From positions 1,674,001-1,738,000 of the forward strand of contig JAPXFQ010002889.1 of the NCBI GenBank assembly GCA_028564705.1: DNA of 64,000 nucleotides, written 5' to 3'. This DNA is from Apricaphanius iberus. Taxonomy: Eukaryota; Chordata; Actinopteri; Cyprinodontiformes; Aphaniidae. The notes beneath the pieces were generated by a model. The model was not told the DNA's origin. It saw only the letters and a list, made by a program, of their open reading frames with translations, and made no database searches. The position numbers and the translations under genes are program-made. The stretch's first letter is position 1; each line of letters begins with the position of its first letter. Below, piece by piece: positions 39,201 through 45,690 of this stretch.

Positions 39201-42200
39201 TAAACTGCATAAATATGCTTCTTATAGTGCTCTCTACATGTCCTGGTCGCTTTTTAGACATTTTAGTGCAAATTAGATAACATCTCACTTTTGAGCCTAA
39301 AACCGTCTGTGTGGCGCCATCTGTACATTTTCGATTGCACTACATTTGAATTTCATTGCTGTCCTCCCCATTTGCTCTGGCGGCTGTGTGACGTGATTTG
39401 GTGCTGTGTGACGTCCATCGCTCTGCCGCTTGGGGTATAAAAGCAGTCAAGGCTCGCATGGCTCACCCACGCCCTGTAGCGAGTTGGAGTTGGAATAGTG
39501 AGAGAGCGTTTTACATCCATTTTCAGGTTAGCAAGTTATCATTAGCATAATATTTAGTTAGTTCTTTAGCGTAGCGTTTTTAGTGTAGTTATTTTCTTTT
39601 TACTATGGCTCTGTATAAGAGGGGGGAACTCGGCCACACCTCCGTAGCGAGGCGCTATGAACTGCTTGCAGCACAAAACCTCAGTGCTCCGTTATGCATA
39701 TACCTATGATAAAGGATAACTAACATCAATGAATGGAAAATAAAATCTGGGCTAAGAGTTCATTTTTATGGAATAATTGTGATGGTGTGTTTTCTTTTTT
39801 TACACATTCCTGAATGATTTTCTCGACATGCTTGGATACTTTTTACCAGGCAACACGCATTTTCAACACACATTTTCTGCTGCAGACATTGATGTACAGT
39901 TGCTGCAGATGCGCCTGTCGAGGCAGAATCACTCGAAATTACTCGACCTAATCGATTTAGCATTAGATTTGGTAACATCACTGTACCACTCCGAGACGGC
40001 GCTCATTCTATGCTGCGATGCATACAGGCTCGGCACCTGCTACTTCTCCGGGCAGAGGATGAGACATCGGCACGAAATAATATGTCTGGGAGCCACTCAA
40101 TTACTCCACAGAACTGGAGACGGAAGTCGAGAAAAACTGAACCTACAGATTATTTCCCTTTAAGGGAAAGGAGTTCGCGTTGCTGTAGCTCTCTCCGCCT
40201 TTCTGGTCGTCTGTGACTCTGCGCTGCTGCCTGTCAGTCAGTCACAGCCCAGACCACGCCCAGCCAGTATTCCCCCCACGTTTTTCCTGGTCCGCCAGAC
40301 AATGGCTTCTTTTAAGCCGTTTTTCACAAATAAATGTGGGTGGGGTTATACTCTTGTAGGGGTTTGAGTTACTCTTTAAGAAATCAGCTACAAAACATCC
40401 GCATTTCACGACTGTTTCAGCAGCAGGTAACGTCATTGATCGGAGCAAAAAAATGCCAAACACAGCAGTAATAACAGATTGACATGGAAGAACCAGAGCC
40501 TGTTGCTGCACATTTGTTTGCTGTTATAAACTGCTTCGCTAGGAACTCCTCTTATTTTTAGAAAGATGGCTGTTTGGCGACGTCTGCTTATTTCTGCTCA
40601 TTACATCCAATCGGCACGACTTAGAGCTCCCACTGAGGGACTCTATCGGGCCATTCCAGAGTACATTACCCCATCAGAAACTCTGTTGATTCCTGAAATT
40701 GACCCAAAAACTTCCCTGTCAGCCTGGCCTAGTGAAGTGGAGGAGCACATGTCAGGAAGGTCCAGTCACATTACCCAGGATTTTCAATAGTGGAAGTCTG
40801 CCTATTTTTGGTTGTTTTAGATGTTTAGTAGATTCTACTTGATCAAAAATTTTAACAAGGGCTACTTGGAAAAATGCTGCATAGTCCATTTTAACATAAC
40901 TGATCCCTTGCTACACAATGAAGAAACTCTGTCGATGGTGATGAAGGTTCCATCACCTTTGTTTGCAGAATATTTGAAATGGCTCCAATGGAATGGTAGT
41001 CTAACCAACTTTCTGATTATTTCAGGTAAATATTTGATAATTTGGGCATAACGTATAGAGCAGTGGTTTTGAACAATTAGGTTTGGGACCAACCATCATG
41101 TCTTAGCTGTAACCTAAGACAAGGAAAGTATTTTTTTATTCATTCACCACAACACAATACCTCCAAGCTTATTCACTTTCTTGAAAAAAAAATAAAACTT
41201 CAGTATTTCAGTTTCCAAGCCAGGTGCACATTCAGTCATTTTGTTTGCTTCTTAGGAAAACAGTATCTTGTCTGTTTTGCCATGTTGAATTTAGTTAACT
41301 TTTTTTCCCAGATAAAGACCCAAATTCACATAACCCACTTGGCTTCTTAAAGTCAGGGGACCCGCCTGTTGAGAAAGTTGAACAACAGAATCTTTAGTCA
41401 CCTGTGTTGTAACTATTGAGGAGTCGTCTGTTGTGGCAAAAAAACCCTAATGTTCATGTCTTTTGCAGCTGAGTCATTTGTTGAAAATGTTTTCCATATT
41501 ACCGTCGTTCTTCTGTGTTGAAAATAGTCTACAGAGTTTGTACTGTATTTGATAAAAGTGAGCTTTTAGTGTTAATTAACTACATGAATTTAGGAGAAGC
41601 TGAAGGCGAGATCTATTTTCGTCTTCCATTTATCCATCCGCTGTGCATCCCCATTCTGTTGAGGCAGTTGTTAAACCTATTCTATTGAAATGGCACTGGT
41701 TAAAGTAATCGTGTGCAGAGAATAATTGATTCTCAGAAGTAATTAAAATGTGAGAAAAGAGAGGCAGATTTGGGAAGTCTGTTTATGACTTTTTAATTGA
41801 ACTTGCTCAAATCACAACCTTTAAGGCTCAAGGACACTGCTTTGGTTCTGCACAGCTGGTATGAAGGGTTACCAGGAAATCTATCGCCTCAAGCTTCTGT
41901 GGTATTGATTGTGCTCAGAAGCCAAGAAGCAGGTGTACAGTGAATGTGCACAATAAGTGAACAGGGGGGGGAAAGGAAAAACGCCTCAGCATAAAAAATA
42001 GAACAAATTGTACTTGTTCAGGCTATCTGGTACAATGTGTTTTGAAAAAGTCAGTGGAATACACTGAAGCATTTTTGTCACAGAGATACACTAAAAATCC
42101 AACCCTAAAACATCTTGATTATCCGTGACATGACTTGACTATTAAAGTTGCCCTCTTTCCATTCTGATTAAGCTTGAAGTATTATGCAGAGAAAATCAGG

Positions 42201-42599
42201 AGTCATTTCGCTCATTTGAAACAGAAATGCCCGAAAATGGTTGCAAATGTAATTGCAGCCAGAAGTTTCTACTAAATGTTCACTCAGAGACCAAATGCAA
42301 AATGCATTATTTAAGATTGTTTTTTTTATTATCATATTTTGAAAACTATTTTTTTATTTTTCTTCACAATTCTAAACTACGTTGTGTTGGTTATTTACCC
42401 CAAAATCCCGATAAAATACAAAAAATGCGTGTGAATTTCAATTTTGTCTGTTTTTAAAAATAAAATAACCTCTCCGTCTTGGATTGTGTTCATTCGCAGA
42501 GATACGGTGAAGTCTTCAGCACAGAAGCGACCGTCCAGCTCCTCAGACGCTCATGCAGAAATGTCACCTGTTAATGGAAAACGACGGCGTAAAACATAA
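2336..42599 (+). CDS. rad18: rad18, E3 ubiquitin-protein ligase RAD18 (3' nine exons, partial)
   Basis: RAD18 works with RAD6 (UBE2A/B) in the nucleus to mono-ubiquitinate PCNA at stalled replication forks and recruit translesion polymerases. Nine exons join in phase: 2336-2742, 4090-4189, 6848-7035, 9823-9893, 10172-10232, 20865-20996, 22046-22172, 34008-34052 and 42500-42599 (stop TAA). All have AG/GT borders. They encode about 409 residues. In order these are a Ser/Pro/Lys linker, a UBZ4 finger (CPVC, then HLDTC), a SAP domain (VVYNLLS ... LIKRHQEFIHMYN), the Rad6-binding region (VFSKNQSEKEIEEMHSNY and following) and an acidic, serine-rich tail ending KRRRKT. Human RAD18 has 495 residues, so roughly the first 90-100, with the RING finger, lie left of the window. 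The order and near-identity of UBZ4 and SAP segments make the identification firm. No frameshift or internal stop is seen. Introns of 10.6, 11.8 and 8.4 kb are swollen by transposons. Confidence 0.95.
2743..4089. other. rad18 intron, 1.35 kb
   Basis: AT-rich. A minus-strand open frame of 120 codons (3683 to 3321) covers much of it, starting with a lysine homopolymer from a poly(T) run. I do not recognise its product; it may be a transposon remnant. No other structure seen. Confidence 0.6.
4090..4189 (+). CDS. rad18: rad18 exon: UBZ4 ubiquitin-binding zinc finger
   Basis: A 100-bp exon bounded by TTTTCCAG and GTAAAG. Joined to the preceding G it reads VECPVCSVSVAQHFINKHLD, then TCLSSGEKKESLR. 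The zinc ligands are C-x2-C, x11, H-x3-C, the UBZ4 (Rad18-type CCHC) pattern. The conserved Asp just before the last cysteine, which contacts ubiquitin in this family, is kept. The EEKKESLR-like tail matches vertebrate RAD18 closely. This domain lets RAD18 bind ubiquitinated chromatin near DNA breaks and other ubiquitinated proteins. Confidence 0.96.
4190..6847. other. rad18 intron, 2.66 kb
   Basis: Carries one interspersed fish repeat (4853-5200) and otherwise AT-rich sequence with no supported coding exon. The short open frames at 5.4-6.5 kb show no family motifs. Confidence 0.65.
4853..5200 (+). repeat. common teleost interspersed repeat
   Basis: Starts GGTTCAATTCAGTTTATTTAGCGCCAATTCACAAC and later has AACAGGAAGAAACCTCCAGC. 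These words mark an abundant teleost repeat often found in introns. The class (SINE or DNA-derived) cannot be fixed from this copy. Confidence 0.6.
6848..7035 (+). CDS. rad18: rad18 exon: SAP DNA-binding domain
   Basis: Acceptor CTAAG at 6847, donor GTAAAA at 7036. The spliced frame reads through MAKVVYNLLSVQELKRRLKD and onward to SIKGSRDQLIKRHQEFIHMY, a two-helix SAP module almost identical in pattern to mammalian RAD18. It ends in the NSQCDSLNPKSG segment. SAP binds single-stranded or forked DNA and helps load RAD18 at replication forks. The exon starts in phase 2 and ends in phase 1. Confidence 0.96.
7055..7330 (-). repeat. LINE/SINE 3'-end-like repeat
   Basis: Opens ATAGAATAGCATAGAATAATG and GTCCCACAAAGGGAAAATC, words of a common fish repeat. 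The boundary on the right is uncertain. Confidence 0.4.
7690..8320 (-). pseudogene. Tc1-like transposase relic (antisense)
   Basis: On the minus strand, pieces of a Tc1/mariner transposase can be followed across several frames. There is a GHND-like segment followed by a degraded LFCCRRK (compare LWGCFAAGG). Then comes KVVFKKDNPKACDQINYQML (compare VFQxDNDPKHTS), carrying the second catalytic Asp, followed by NIKINVFYCPITKP (compare KVLEWPSQSPDLNP) and a decayed HFWAEL block. Stops and frameshifts throughout show it is old. A 60-codon minus-strand frame (7910 to 7728) preserves the clearest part. Confidence 0.6.
9352..9700. mobile_element. hAT-like MITE with near-perfect 8-bp target duplication
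   Basis: Left end GGGATGTAAGAAACTATTGATAT, right end ACAAATCCCTAG, with ATCG-rich interior (GATACTGTATCGATAT, ATCGTAATATATCG). Flanks read TAATGTGG on the left and TAATGTGC on the right, a 7/8 match to an 8-bp target duplication. Non-coding. Confidence 0.55.
9823..9893 (+). CDS. rad18: rad18 exon: start of RAD6-binding region
   Basis: 71 bp between ...GTCAACAG and GTAAGT. Together with the G left by the previous exon it reads AKEIATEVEANEKMRNKM, then QEKTRP, a charged amphipathic helix. It corresponds to the human segment that follows the SAP domain and leads into the RAD6-binding domain. It ends on a full codon (phase 0). Confidence 0.9.
10172..10232 (+). CDS. rad18: rad18 exon: RAD6-binding helix
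   Basis: 61 bp between CTCTTGCAG and GTAAGT. It encodes VLVFSKNQSEKEIEEMHSNY, a very strong match in pattern to the vertebrate RAD18 RAD6-binding domain (VFxKxQxEKEIxEIHxxY). This helix binds the back side of RAD6 and blocks chain formation, which favours mono-ubiquitination of PCNA. The intron before it is only 278 bp; the one after it is 10.6 kb. Confidence 0.95.
12470..12920 (+). pseudogene. Tc1-like transposase relic
   Basis: Nucleotide blocks recall a teleost Tc1-like family: TGTTGCAGACCATGCAGACTG, CTCTTTCAACAGGATAATAC (codons for FQQDN at the second catalytic Asp), then GGTCAGGGCTGTTCTGACAAC and ATTAGGCATG near the 3' end. About half of the 3' part has been deleted, since the catalytic E region is not visible. 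No frame is intact. Confidence 0.55.
13833..13900. repeat. 33-bp tandem duplication
   Basis: The unit containing CATAGCATATTTCTTG and TTTTTTAACAATAAAAA occurs twice with a 33-base period and essentially no divergence, so it is a recent duplication. A diverged transposon tail (TTTCAAGTCATCAAACAAATTT) follows. Confidence 0.85.
13901..13990 (+). repeat. repeat fragment, family A (three copies in window)
   Basis: TTTCAAGTCATCAAACAAATT, then ATTGGACAAAGATAACC. The same word order recurs at 44100-44165 and 51220-51290. It matches the terminal part of a teleost DNA transposon whose ends carry TTTCAGATCATCAAAC and TAGACAAAGATAA. Confidence 0.5.
14437..14980. mobile_element. MITE with ATGCTGCATTCCA terminal inverted repeats
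   Basis: Left end ATGCTGCATTCCAGTT; the reverse complement of the right end is ATGCTGCATTCCATTT. The 544-bp interior is GC-richer than the flanks, has no convincing protein and includes CTTCCGGG-type promoter-like words. No clear target duplication could be read. Confidence 0.6.
16655..16684. repeat. TA microsatellite left of Tc1 element
   Basis: CATATATATATATATATATA run directly abutting the left transposon end. Its partner on the right (18280-18315) suggests insertion into a TA array, or growth of the array from the TA target duplication. Confidence 0.85.
16685..18279 (+). mobile_element. Tc1-like DD34E transposon, nearly full length, inactive
   Basis: About 1.6 kb, flanked by TA on both sides and inserted in a TA microsatellite. 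The ends form long inverted repeats of about 200 bases. The left arm, CAGGTCCTTATCC onward through TTGCATATTGTGATAAAG to AAAATTAGCATAT, pairs with the right arm from ATATGCTAATTTTTT to GAAGGAACTTTG with moderate mismatch. Inside is one decayed transposase (17013-18009). It lies in the same orientation as rad18. Confidence 0.88.
17013..18009 (+). pseudogene. Tc1-like transposase pseudogene
   Basis: Starts MGKTADLTAVQKAIIDTLKQ. The paired-type helix-turn-helix follows (residues about 1-110), then the DDE domain. Visible motifs are VLFSDVSKF (first Asp), SVMVWGAM, FIFQHDLAPAHS (second Asp), WPANSPDLNP and the family C-terminus ending PTKY-like. The D-to-E spacing is 34. Lesions: a TGA at 17103-17105, probably from a CpG; a pair of compensating one-base shifts between about 17460 and 17530; an extra C in the run at 17813-17817; and the catalytic Glu codon changed to GAC (Asp) at 17821-17823. 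The protein cannot be active. Confidence 0.9.
18280..18315. repeat. TA microsatellite right of Tc1 element
   Basis: About 18 TA units starting exactly at the transposon end. Confidence 0.9.
18520..19140 (+). repeat. 233-bp tandem repeat, about 2.7 copies
   Basis: The word GACTCATAAATAAAATTAAA recurs at 18579, 18812 and 19045, so the period is 233 bases. Other anchors (TTTACAATTCAACAT, AGAAAAGGACATTTAAGATTT) keep the same spacing. Copies differ by a few percent. The unit begins within the left terminal repeat. Confidence 0.9.
19200..19345. promoter_or_regulatory. CpG-rich promoter-like core inside the snap-back element
   Basis: Contains a perfect CRE, TGACGTCA (19233-19240), and CArG-box words CCATAAATGG at 19294-19303 and again at 19491-19500, in a GC-rich stretch with several CGCG runs. 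No gene starts here. Promoter activity is an inference from motifs only. Confidence 0.35.
19975..20140 (+). pseudogene. possible Tc1-like trace
   Basis: ATATGGTGGTGATAGTG followed by ACAGAATGACAATGATCCAAAG resembles the YGGGS and FQNDNDPKxT positions of a Tc1-type transposase. It is too decayed for a firm call. Confidence 0.3.
20865..20996 (+). CDS. rad18: rad18 exon: end of RAD6-binding region and lysine/glutamate-rich linker
   Basis: 132 bp, acceptor TTTCCACAG, donor GGTACTG. It reads RKQHSNDFSRLIAQVRGRM, matching the RKxHxSEFxxLVxQxRxxx continuation of the RAD6-binding domain. After this comes a teleost-type linker CVKQEVKVEKEEAQASQSSG with two overlapping sumoylation consensus sites (VKQE, VKVE). 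Both ends are in phase 1, so skipping this exon would keep frame but remove part of the RAD6-binding region. Confidence 0.92.
21249..21366. repeat. ATT/AAT trinucleotide microsatellite
   Basis: TATTATTATTATT runs switch to AATAATAAT runs and back, giving a self-complementary region of about 120 bases. Confidence 0.95.
21650..21875 (+). repeat. teleost interspersed repeat ending in CCATTTACC
   Basis: Contains GTGTCTTTAGGCAAGACATTTCACCC, GTGGCTACAACGTAGCTTGC and GAATGACTGATTGTAGTGTGAAGC, then ACAGGCCATTTACCA at the 3' end. This is a widespread fish repeat with a (CCATTTA) tail, likely retroposed. The exact class is uncertain. Confidence 0.65.
22046..22172 (+). CDS. rad18: rad18 exon: acidic/serine-rich C-terminal region
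   Basis: 127 bp, acceptor CTGTTTAG, donor GTGAGA. It encodes HAVVVKVEDEENCEDPP followed by GMELSSSPSFSDVSISR. The serine/acidic run matches the position of the SSSESDS-type stretch of mammalian RAD18 that binds DNA polymerase eta. The AVVVKVEDEE segment combines a sumoylation consensus with a hydrophobic core followed by acids, as in SUMO-interacting motifs. Sequence conservation with mammals is low here. The call relies on phase, splice sites and position. Confidence 0.85.
22917..23190. repeat. Harbinger/MITE-like repeat relic
   Basis: GGGCCTGATTTATCAACGGTTTGCGC, then GCGCAAACTGCGCAGC, TGATTTACTTACATGCCGC and ATTGCGCCTG. This CpG-rich body with 'GATTTA(T/C)' words is typical of an abundant fish MITE. 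The right terminus is not found. Confidence 0.45.
23318..23761. mobile_element. hAT MITE with perfect 8-bp target duplication
   Basis: 444 bp. Left end TAGGGCTGGGCGG, right end GCCCAGCCCTA, flanked on both sides by ATACAACC (23310-23317 and 23762-23769). The interior has no coding potential and holds a G-rich run (23645-23672). TIR sequence and 8-bp duplication match fish hAT-derived short elements. Confidence 0.88.
24940..25280 (+). pseudogene. L2/CR1-like LINE ORF2 C-terminal fragment and 3' UTR
   Basis: One frame gives ERKAFNHSAPQLWNSVPPDI, the conserved C-terminal AFxxxAPxLWNxLPxxI motif of L2-type LINE reverse transcriptase proteins. It is followed by a short run resembling the FKxxLKTHLF helix and a T-rich 3' UTR. 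It is 5' truncated and frameshifted. Confidence 0.65.
26916..30248 (+). pseudogene. LINE ORF2: apurinic-type endonuclease and reverse transcriptase
   Basis: The natural start is likely ATG at 26916 (MNPLKI). A TAA at 26934 and a two-base gain around 26946-26955, in the WN...RGA segment, break the first 30 codons. From 27006 an uninterrupted frame of 1080 codons follows. Endonuclease motifs: VVLLQETHK, LVLGGDFNF, SRLDYLLVS and ISDHAPVSLNL (about residues 5-205). Reverse transcriptase motifs: YRPISLINVD, DQTGFIKGR, LDAEKAFDRVNW, GTRQGCPLSPSLFAIFIEPL, SLYADDVLLFL (YADD codons at 29001-29012) and YLGIHIS. The C-terminus is cut short: near 30062, after LLSKIYKTLNRIGR, the frame runs into GC-rich sequence of a different composition and stops at 30246-30248. 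The usual C-terminal cysteine-histidine region of Tx1/L1 proteins is missing. Confidence 0.9.
30068..32048 (+). repeat. GC-rich 3' region of the LINE
   Basis: About 2 kb with many G and C runs in a window that is otherwise AT-rich. It contains long overlapping open frames on both strands, which is what high GC gives by chance. It lies between ORF2 and the A-rich tail, inside the target duplications, so it was inserted with the LINE and is its 3' UTR or an acquired segment. No protein domain is recognised. Confidence 0.75.
33220..33281. repeat. TA microsatellite at right end of the DD38E element
   Basis: About 30 uninterrupted TA units beginning exactly at the transposon's TA target site. It likely grew from that duplication. 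Confidence 0.95.
34008..34052 (+). CDS. rad18: rad18 exon: 45-bp micro-exon (SVSDIFGPESSLNLE)
   Basis: Strong pyrimidine tract CTCTTTCTCTCTTTACAG before it and GAGTAAGT after it. Spliced, it reads S-SVSDIFGPESSLNLE, which aligns in character with the SSSSDIIRDLLEEEE stretch of mammalian RAD18. It is flanked by introns of 11.8 and 8.4 kb. Both ends are in phase 2 and the length is divisible by three, so it can be skipped without frame change. Confidence 0.82.
   Translation, partial: FRFRYFWSRIFPKP
35308..36092 (-). mobile_element. pogo/Tigger-like DNA transposon, internally deleted
   Basis: Both ends carry the GTAATTTCCGGA(C/T)TATAAGCCGC-type inverted repeat (left ACGTAATTTCCAGATTATAAAG; right, reverse complemented, CCGTAATTTCCGGACTATAAG) and both sit next to TA. 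At 785 bp it is far shorter than an autonomous copy. A minus-strand frame inside encodes a DNA-binding domain but no DDE catalytic region is seen. Confidence 0.8.
35610..35807 (-). pseudogene. pogo-type transposase N-terminal (psq/CENP-B-like HTH) remnant
   Basis: A 65-codon frame reads KNKRRNAYDAAFKVKAVDLD, then LGLNESMVRRWKHQHEELSQ and a stop. The pattern (R/K)xxYDxxFKxKAVxxA...xxxxxSxVRRWKxQxEEL is the helix-turn-helix N-terminus of pogo/Tigger transposases. The remainder of the transposase is deleted, so the piece is non-functional as a transposase. It could still encode a short DNA-binding peptide if transcribed, but nothing suggests that it is. Confidence 0.7.
39436..39443 (+). promoter_or_regulatory. 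TATA box of the candidate element
   Basis: TATAAAAG in GC-rich context, preceded by TGTGTGACGT words. About 90 bases downstream is an exon-like segment ending TTTTCAGGTTAGC, a plausible splice donor. Confidence 0.4.
39605..39712 (+). pseudogene. short open frame in candidate element
   Basis: ATG at 39605 gives MALYKRGELGHTSVARRYEL and about 15 further residues, then TGA. It lies about 160 bases past the TATA box. It may be the first coding exon or the remnant of the element's own protein; I do not recognise the family. Confidence 0.3.
40566..40790 (+). other. unrecognised 74-codon open frame
   Basis: Starts MAVWRRLLISAHYIQSARLR with a good start context (AAAGATGGC). It has a basic N-terminus and an acidic C-terminal half (SEVEEHMSGRSS), with no family match that I know. 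It may be a transposon or retropseudogene piece beside the TTAA-flanked element, or chance. Confidence 0.2.
42500..42599 (+). CDS. rad18: rad18 terminal coding exon with basic C-terminus
   Basis: Acceptor CATTCGCAG at 42497-42499. The exon reads EDTVKSSAQKRPSSSSDAHA, then EMSPVNGKRRRKT and TAA at 42597-42599. The KRRRK cluster at the end is a plausible nuclear localisation signal. The incoming phase (2) matches the 45-bp exon. A poly(A) signal lies 116 bases beyond the stop. Confidence 0.88.
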
Positions 42600-42714
42600 A
42601 GGCTTCTGGTGGAGATATAGTGTTAGTAAAGCTGTCATGGATTTGAAAGGATTTGCACATTTCAAAGATTTCCTTCATTATGACATGTTACTGTTTACTT
42701 GGTAATTAATTTGA

Positions 42715-42720
42715 AATAAA
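42715..42720 (+). terminator. rad18 polyadenylation signal AATAAA
   Basis: Canonical AATAAA 116 bases after the rad18 stop codon, followed by T-rich sequence. It fits a short 3' UTR ending near 42740. Confidence 0.75.
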
Positions 42721-44039
42721 TTTTTACAACATTTTATCATTTTTTGTTATGTATTCAGTATTGAGCTAATAATTTTACCATTTCAATTCAGAACAAGATG
42801 GTCTGTGAATACAGTACTTCAAGTGTAAATATTTTTGGGTGTTTTAGGTTTAGTTTGTGGAATTAAACATGTGCAAAACTAGTAAAAAAAATTAGACACA
42901 AGCAAATTTAAGATGTTTCTGTTCGCAAATTTTCTCCTTCTAAAAAAAAAAAGTTCGTGTTGAGGGTTTTATTCCACTGTTGTTTTCCCCGCCATGTGAT
43001 CCATAGTTTTATACCACTGTAAATTGCAGCCAAGACCCAAATAAAATTGAAAGAACACGGAGTATTTTTCCAAAAGGCCCATTTCCATATTTTTTTTCTT
43101 ACATCAAATTGCTGAATGTAAGTCTGTTTGCTAATCTTTGACTTCCATCTTCTTAGTCTCCCACGTTTTTAAAACTCAGCCGAGGAGACGTACTGTATGC
43201 AGTTCCAATGTCATCAGCAATTTGAAAGTTTACAGCAAATCTTCCCTTTCAAATTGATTGTTTTCACTGGATGAGAAGAAAGTGGGGTCGGTTTAATTCA
43301 ATAAAGGCAACGCTTGTGGAAACCCCAAGTTAGGACAAGGCAGAGTGCAAACACTTAAGAAGTGCAGGGAGTTTTTATGAGTACGTGCACAGGAGAGTTG
43401 GCAGGAACTCTTCTGGGATCCAACCCTGATTGAAAACAGAGCTAGCCTGCAGTCAGACATATGGCGGGTCTGACTGCTGCGATTCTCCTTAGATAAAGCC
43501 GACACGAAAATATCAGTAAACTCTAATATGAACAGAGAAAAAAACCACATCCCTCATTCCGATTGCTAGTAAGTTCTTTCTTCCTGCACTATAGTACATT
43601 TTGTCTTTGACGTTTTAAGCAGCACTGTAACTCTTCAGTGAAATCCACAAGACAAGACTAAATTGCTTTTGATAAAAGGTTTGATATGGCCCGTTATGAA
43701 GGAGGGAGAGATCTCATCAATCCAACATAGGCCACTGTTTGGGAGAGATTCATAGAGTGCATCTGAGTCCAATTCACCTTATCCTCTGCATCTGGGTGGT
43801 ATTGGTGAAGGGCACATCTTATCATCCCATCCAACAAAAGTCTCATAAATCTCTGTACTACAGTATCTAAACATACATTATATTCGCTCAAACATCAGCC
43901 TTTCTTGAGAACCTTGACCCTTGCCAATGTTTTAAAGAAAAGCTGACCGTTCTAAGTGATAATTAAGTGTTATTCAAAAGATCATTAATCCTTAGAGCAA
44001 AGTGTTGTTTCACTAATCTGCAGGATATTTCCTTAAACT

Positions 44040-44165
44040 CCGACTTTAAACGGTGGTGAGAAATGTGTTCGCCCCCTTCATGATTTCCTTTTATAAGTTT
44101 TTCATTCGTAAATGTTTCAGATCATCAAACAAATTTATATGTTAGACAAAGACACAAGAAAATCA
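44040..44165 (+). repeat. repeat fragment, family A (second copy)
   Basis: GGTGGTGAGAAATGTGTTCGCCCCCTTC, then AATGTTTCAGATCATCAAAC and TTAGACAAAGACAC. It resembles the terminal region of a teleost transposon that begins with a 'TGTTTGCCCCCT' word. Confidence 0.55.
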
Positions 44166-44899
44166 AAAATGCTCAAATTTGATTGGCATTTTATTTGATA
44201 TATCGGCATAAAGTAACAAGAAATTGTAATGTTGAGGGGGAAATGCTACACGGTTTCCAAAATGTCACAAATTAGAGACTAAAAAGTATGGTGAGCATTT
44301 ACATTCACCCTCCCTTTACAATGATGGCTCTAAACAAAATTCACAGCAAGTAACTTCCCTGTCAACTTACCTAATTAGTAAAATTGGCTTAGAGCTGCAG
44401 TCTGGAGGATTTATTTGTGTATCAAAGTTTTATATATCCTTAAAATGATAGTGAGGTTCAGTACTGGTACACAAGCCGCCCCGTGTCTTCCTTCTTTGCA
44501 TTCACCATAATGGCAGAGAGCAGTCGTGGAGAAGTAGCAGGAATCTTCTGCTAAATAGTTAGCCATTCCCTGAAAAGGAAAGTATGGTGACTAACTCGCA
44601 GAAAAAAGTAGGGGTATTACGTTGATATGTGTCCCCCCCTTCGATTTATATCAAAGATTCATTTGAACAATGGAGATGCCTTTGAATCTTAAAAGGCTTC
44701 AAACCGAGGCAGCTTTGGCCACATTTTGGCTGAAAAGGTAAGACAATCATAAATCCAATAAAACAAATAAATCTAACATTTTACTGATAAAGTAGGAAAT
44801 GACACTGAAATCACAGTTGATGTGTGACCAATTGTATAGGGCTGGGTGGGGGGTGTTTTGGGAGGGGCCTTGGTACATTGGATTAAAAAAATATCTCCC

Positions 44900-44965
44900 T
44901 TAATAATAATAATACCTCAAACTTATATAGCGCTTTTTTGGACACTCAAAGAAGCTTTACAAATT
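44900..44965. repeat. short interspersed repeat fragment
   Basis: CTCAAACTTATATAGCGCTTTTTTGGACACTCAAAG, a frequent fish repeat word. Confidence 0.45.
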
Positions 44966-45099
44966 CCATTATTCTTATTCTTAAATACTCTGGACTGCAG
45001 TTTTAAATTAAGCTACAATGTCCCAGGCTTCAAACATCTCACTGTTCCTTCCCTCACCTAAAAATAAAGAGCATGGCTGTACTGGAAACATTGTAAGAC

Positions 45100-45690
45100 A
45101 TTGACATCTACCTAGGTTGACAGGCCAGACAAAGAAAGCATGGTAACTTTGGATGAGCTTGTAAAATGCCAGTTCAGGTGGAAGTATGTGTTAACAGGAC
45201 AGATGTTAGAGTGGCAAGAAGAAACCCACAAAGGGTTATAATTCAGGGGACAGCCATGTGGAATAAATGTTCATAACTGATCTGTTTGCAAAGCATTTTC
45301 TCTAGAGGAAAACTAATACTGCAATTTACCCTGAATACTCTGGTCCAACAAGGTGGTGGAAGCATCATACTGTGATAGTTTTCATCAACAGTGACATGGA
45401 AGTGTGACTGAAAGATTAGCACCATATAAGCACAGGGCACCTGTAGAGGTTGTGAAAGAAAGGACAAGACTTGAGGAGAGATTCATCTTCCAACATGAGA
45501 GCAACCCTAAACAAACAGCCAGATCTATAGCTGCATAGTTTAGATCAAAGCATATTCATGTGTTTCACTGATCCACTCAAAGTCTAGCCATAAATCACCT
45601 GAAGTCTTGTGGCAACACTTTGAAATGAATATTTACAGATGCTTTCAATGCCACCCATTCTGTGATTGGAACTTTACAAAATGTGTAAAC
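45100..45690 (+). pseudogene. Tc1-like transposase relic, family B
   Basis: Nucleotide blocks keep the order of a vertebrate Tc1 family: GACAGGCCAGACAAAGAAAGCA, CTTTGGATGAGCTTG, AGAGTGGCAAGAAGAAACCC, CAAGGTGGTGGAAGCATCAT (GGGSI), GAGCAACCCTAAACAAACAGCC (second catalytic region), CAAAGCATATTCATGTGTTTC and TCAAAGTCTAGCCATAAATC. It has multiple deletions and no open frame. Confidence 0.65.

Larger units (their letters stand above)
39164..40375 (+). mobile_element. candidate TTAA-flanked (Kolobok-like) element
   Basis: TTAA lies directly outside both proposed ends (39160-39163 and 40376-40379). Left end AGGACAACTAAGC; right end reverse complemented AGAGTAACTCAAACC. These ends are only partly similar. 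The interior is GC-richer than the intron and contains a TATA box and short open frames. TTAA target duplications suggest a Kolobok or piggyBac type; the assignment is tentative. Confidence 0.4.
34053..42499. other. rad18 intron, 8.4 kb
   Basis: Holds a pogo-like element (35308-36092) and a candidate TTAA-flanked element (39164-40375). The stretches 34.1-35.3, 36.1-39.1 and 41.1-42.4 kb look like unique AT-rich sequence with no supported coding exon or RNA gene. Confidence 0.65.

Noticed and set aside
41625..41660. TTTATCCATCCGC run as a second LINE tail
   Set aside because: Too short to separate from chance; no coding piece next to it.
43293..43550. Minus-strand open frame of 85 codons
   Set aside because: No motifs, no splice context, and composition no different from surrounding sequence.
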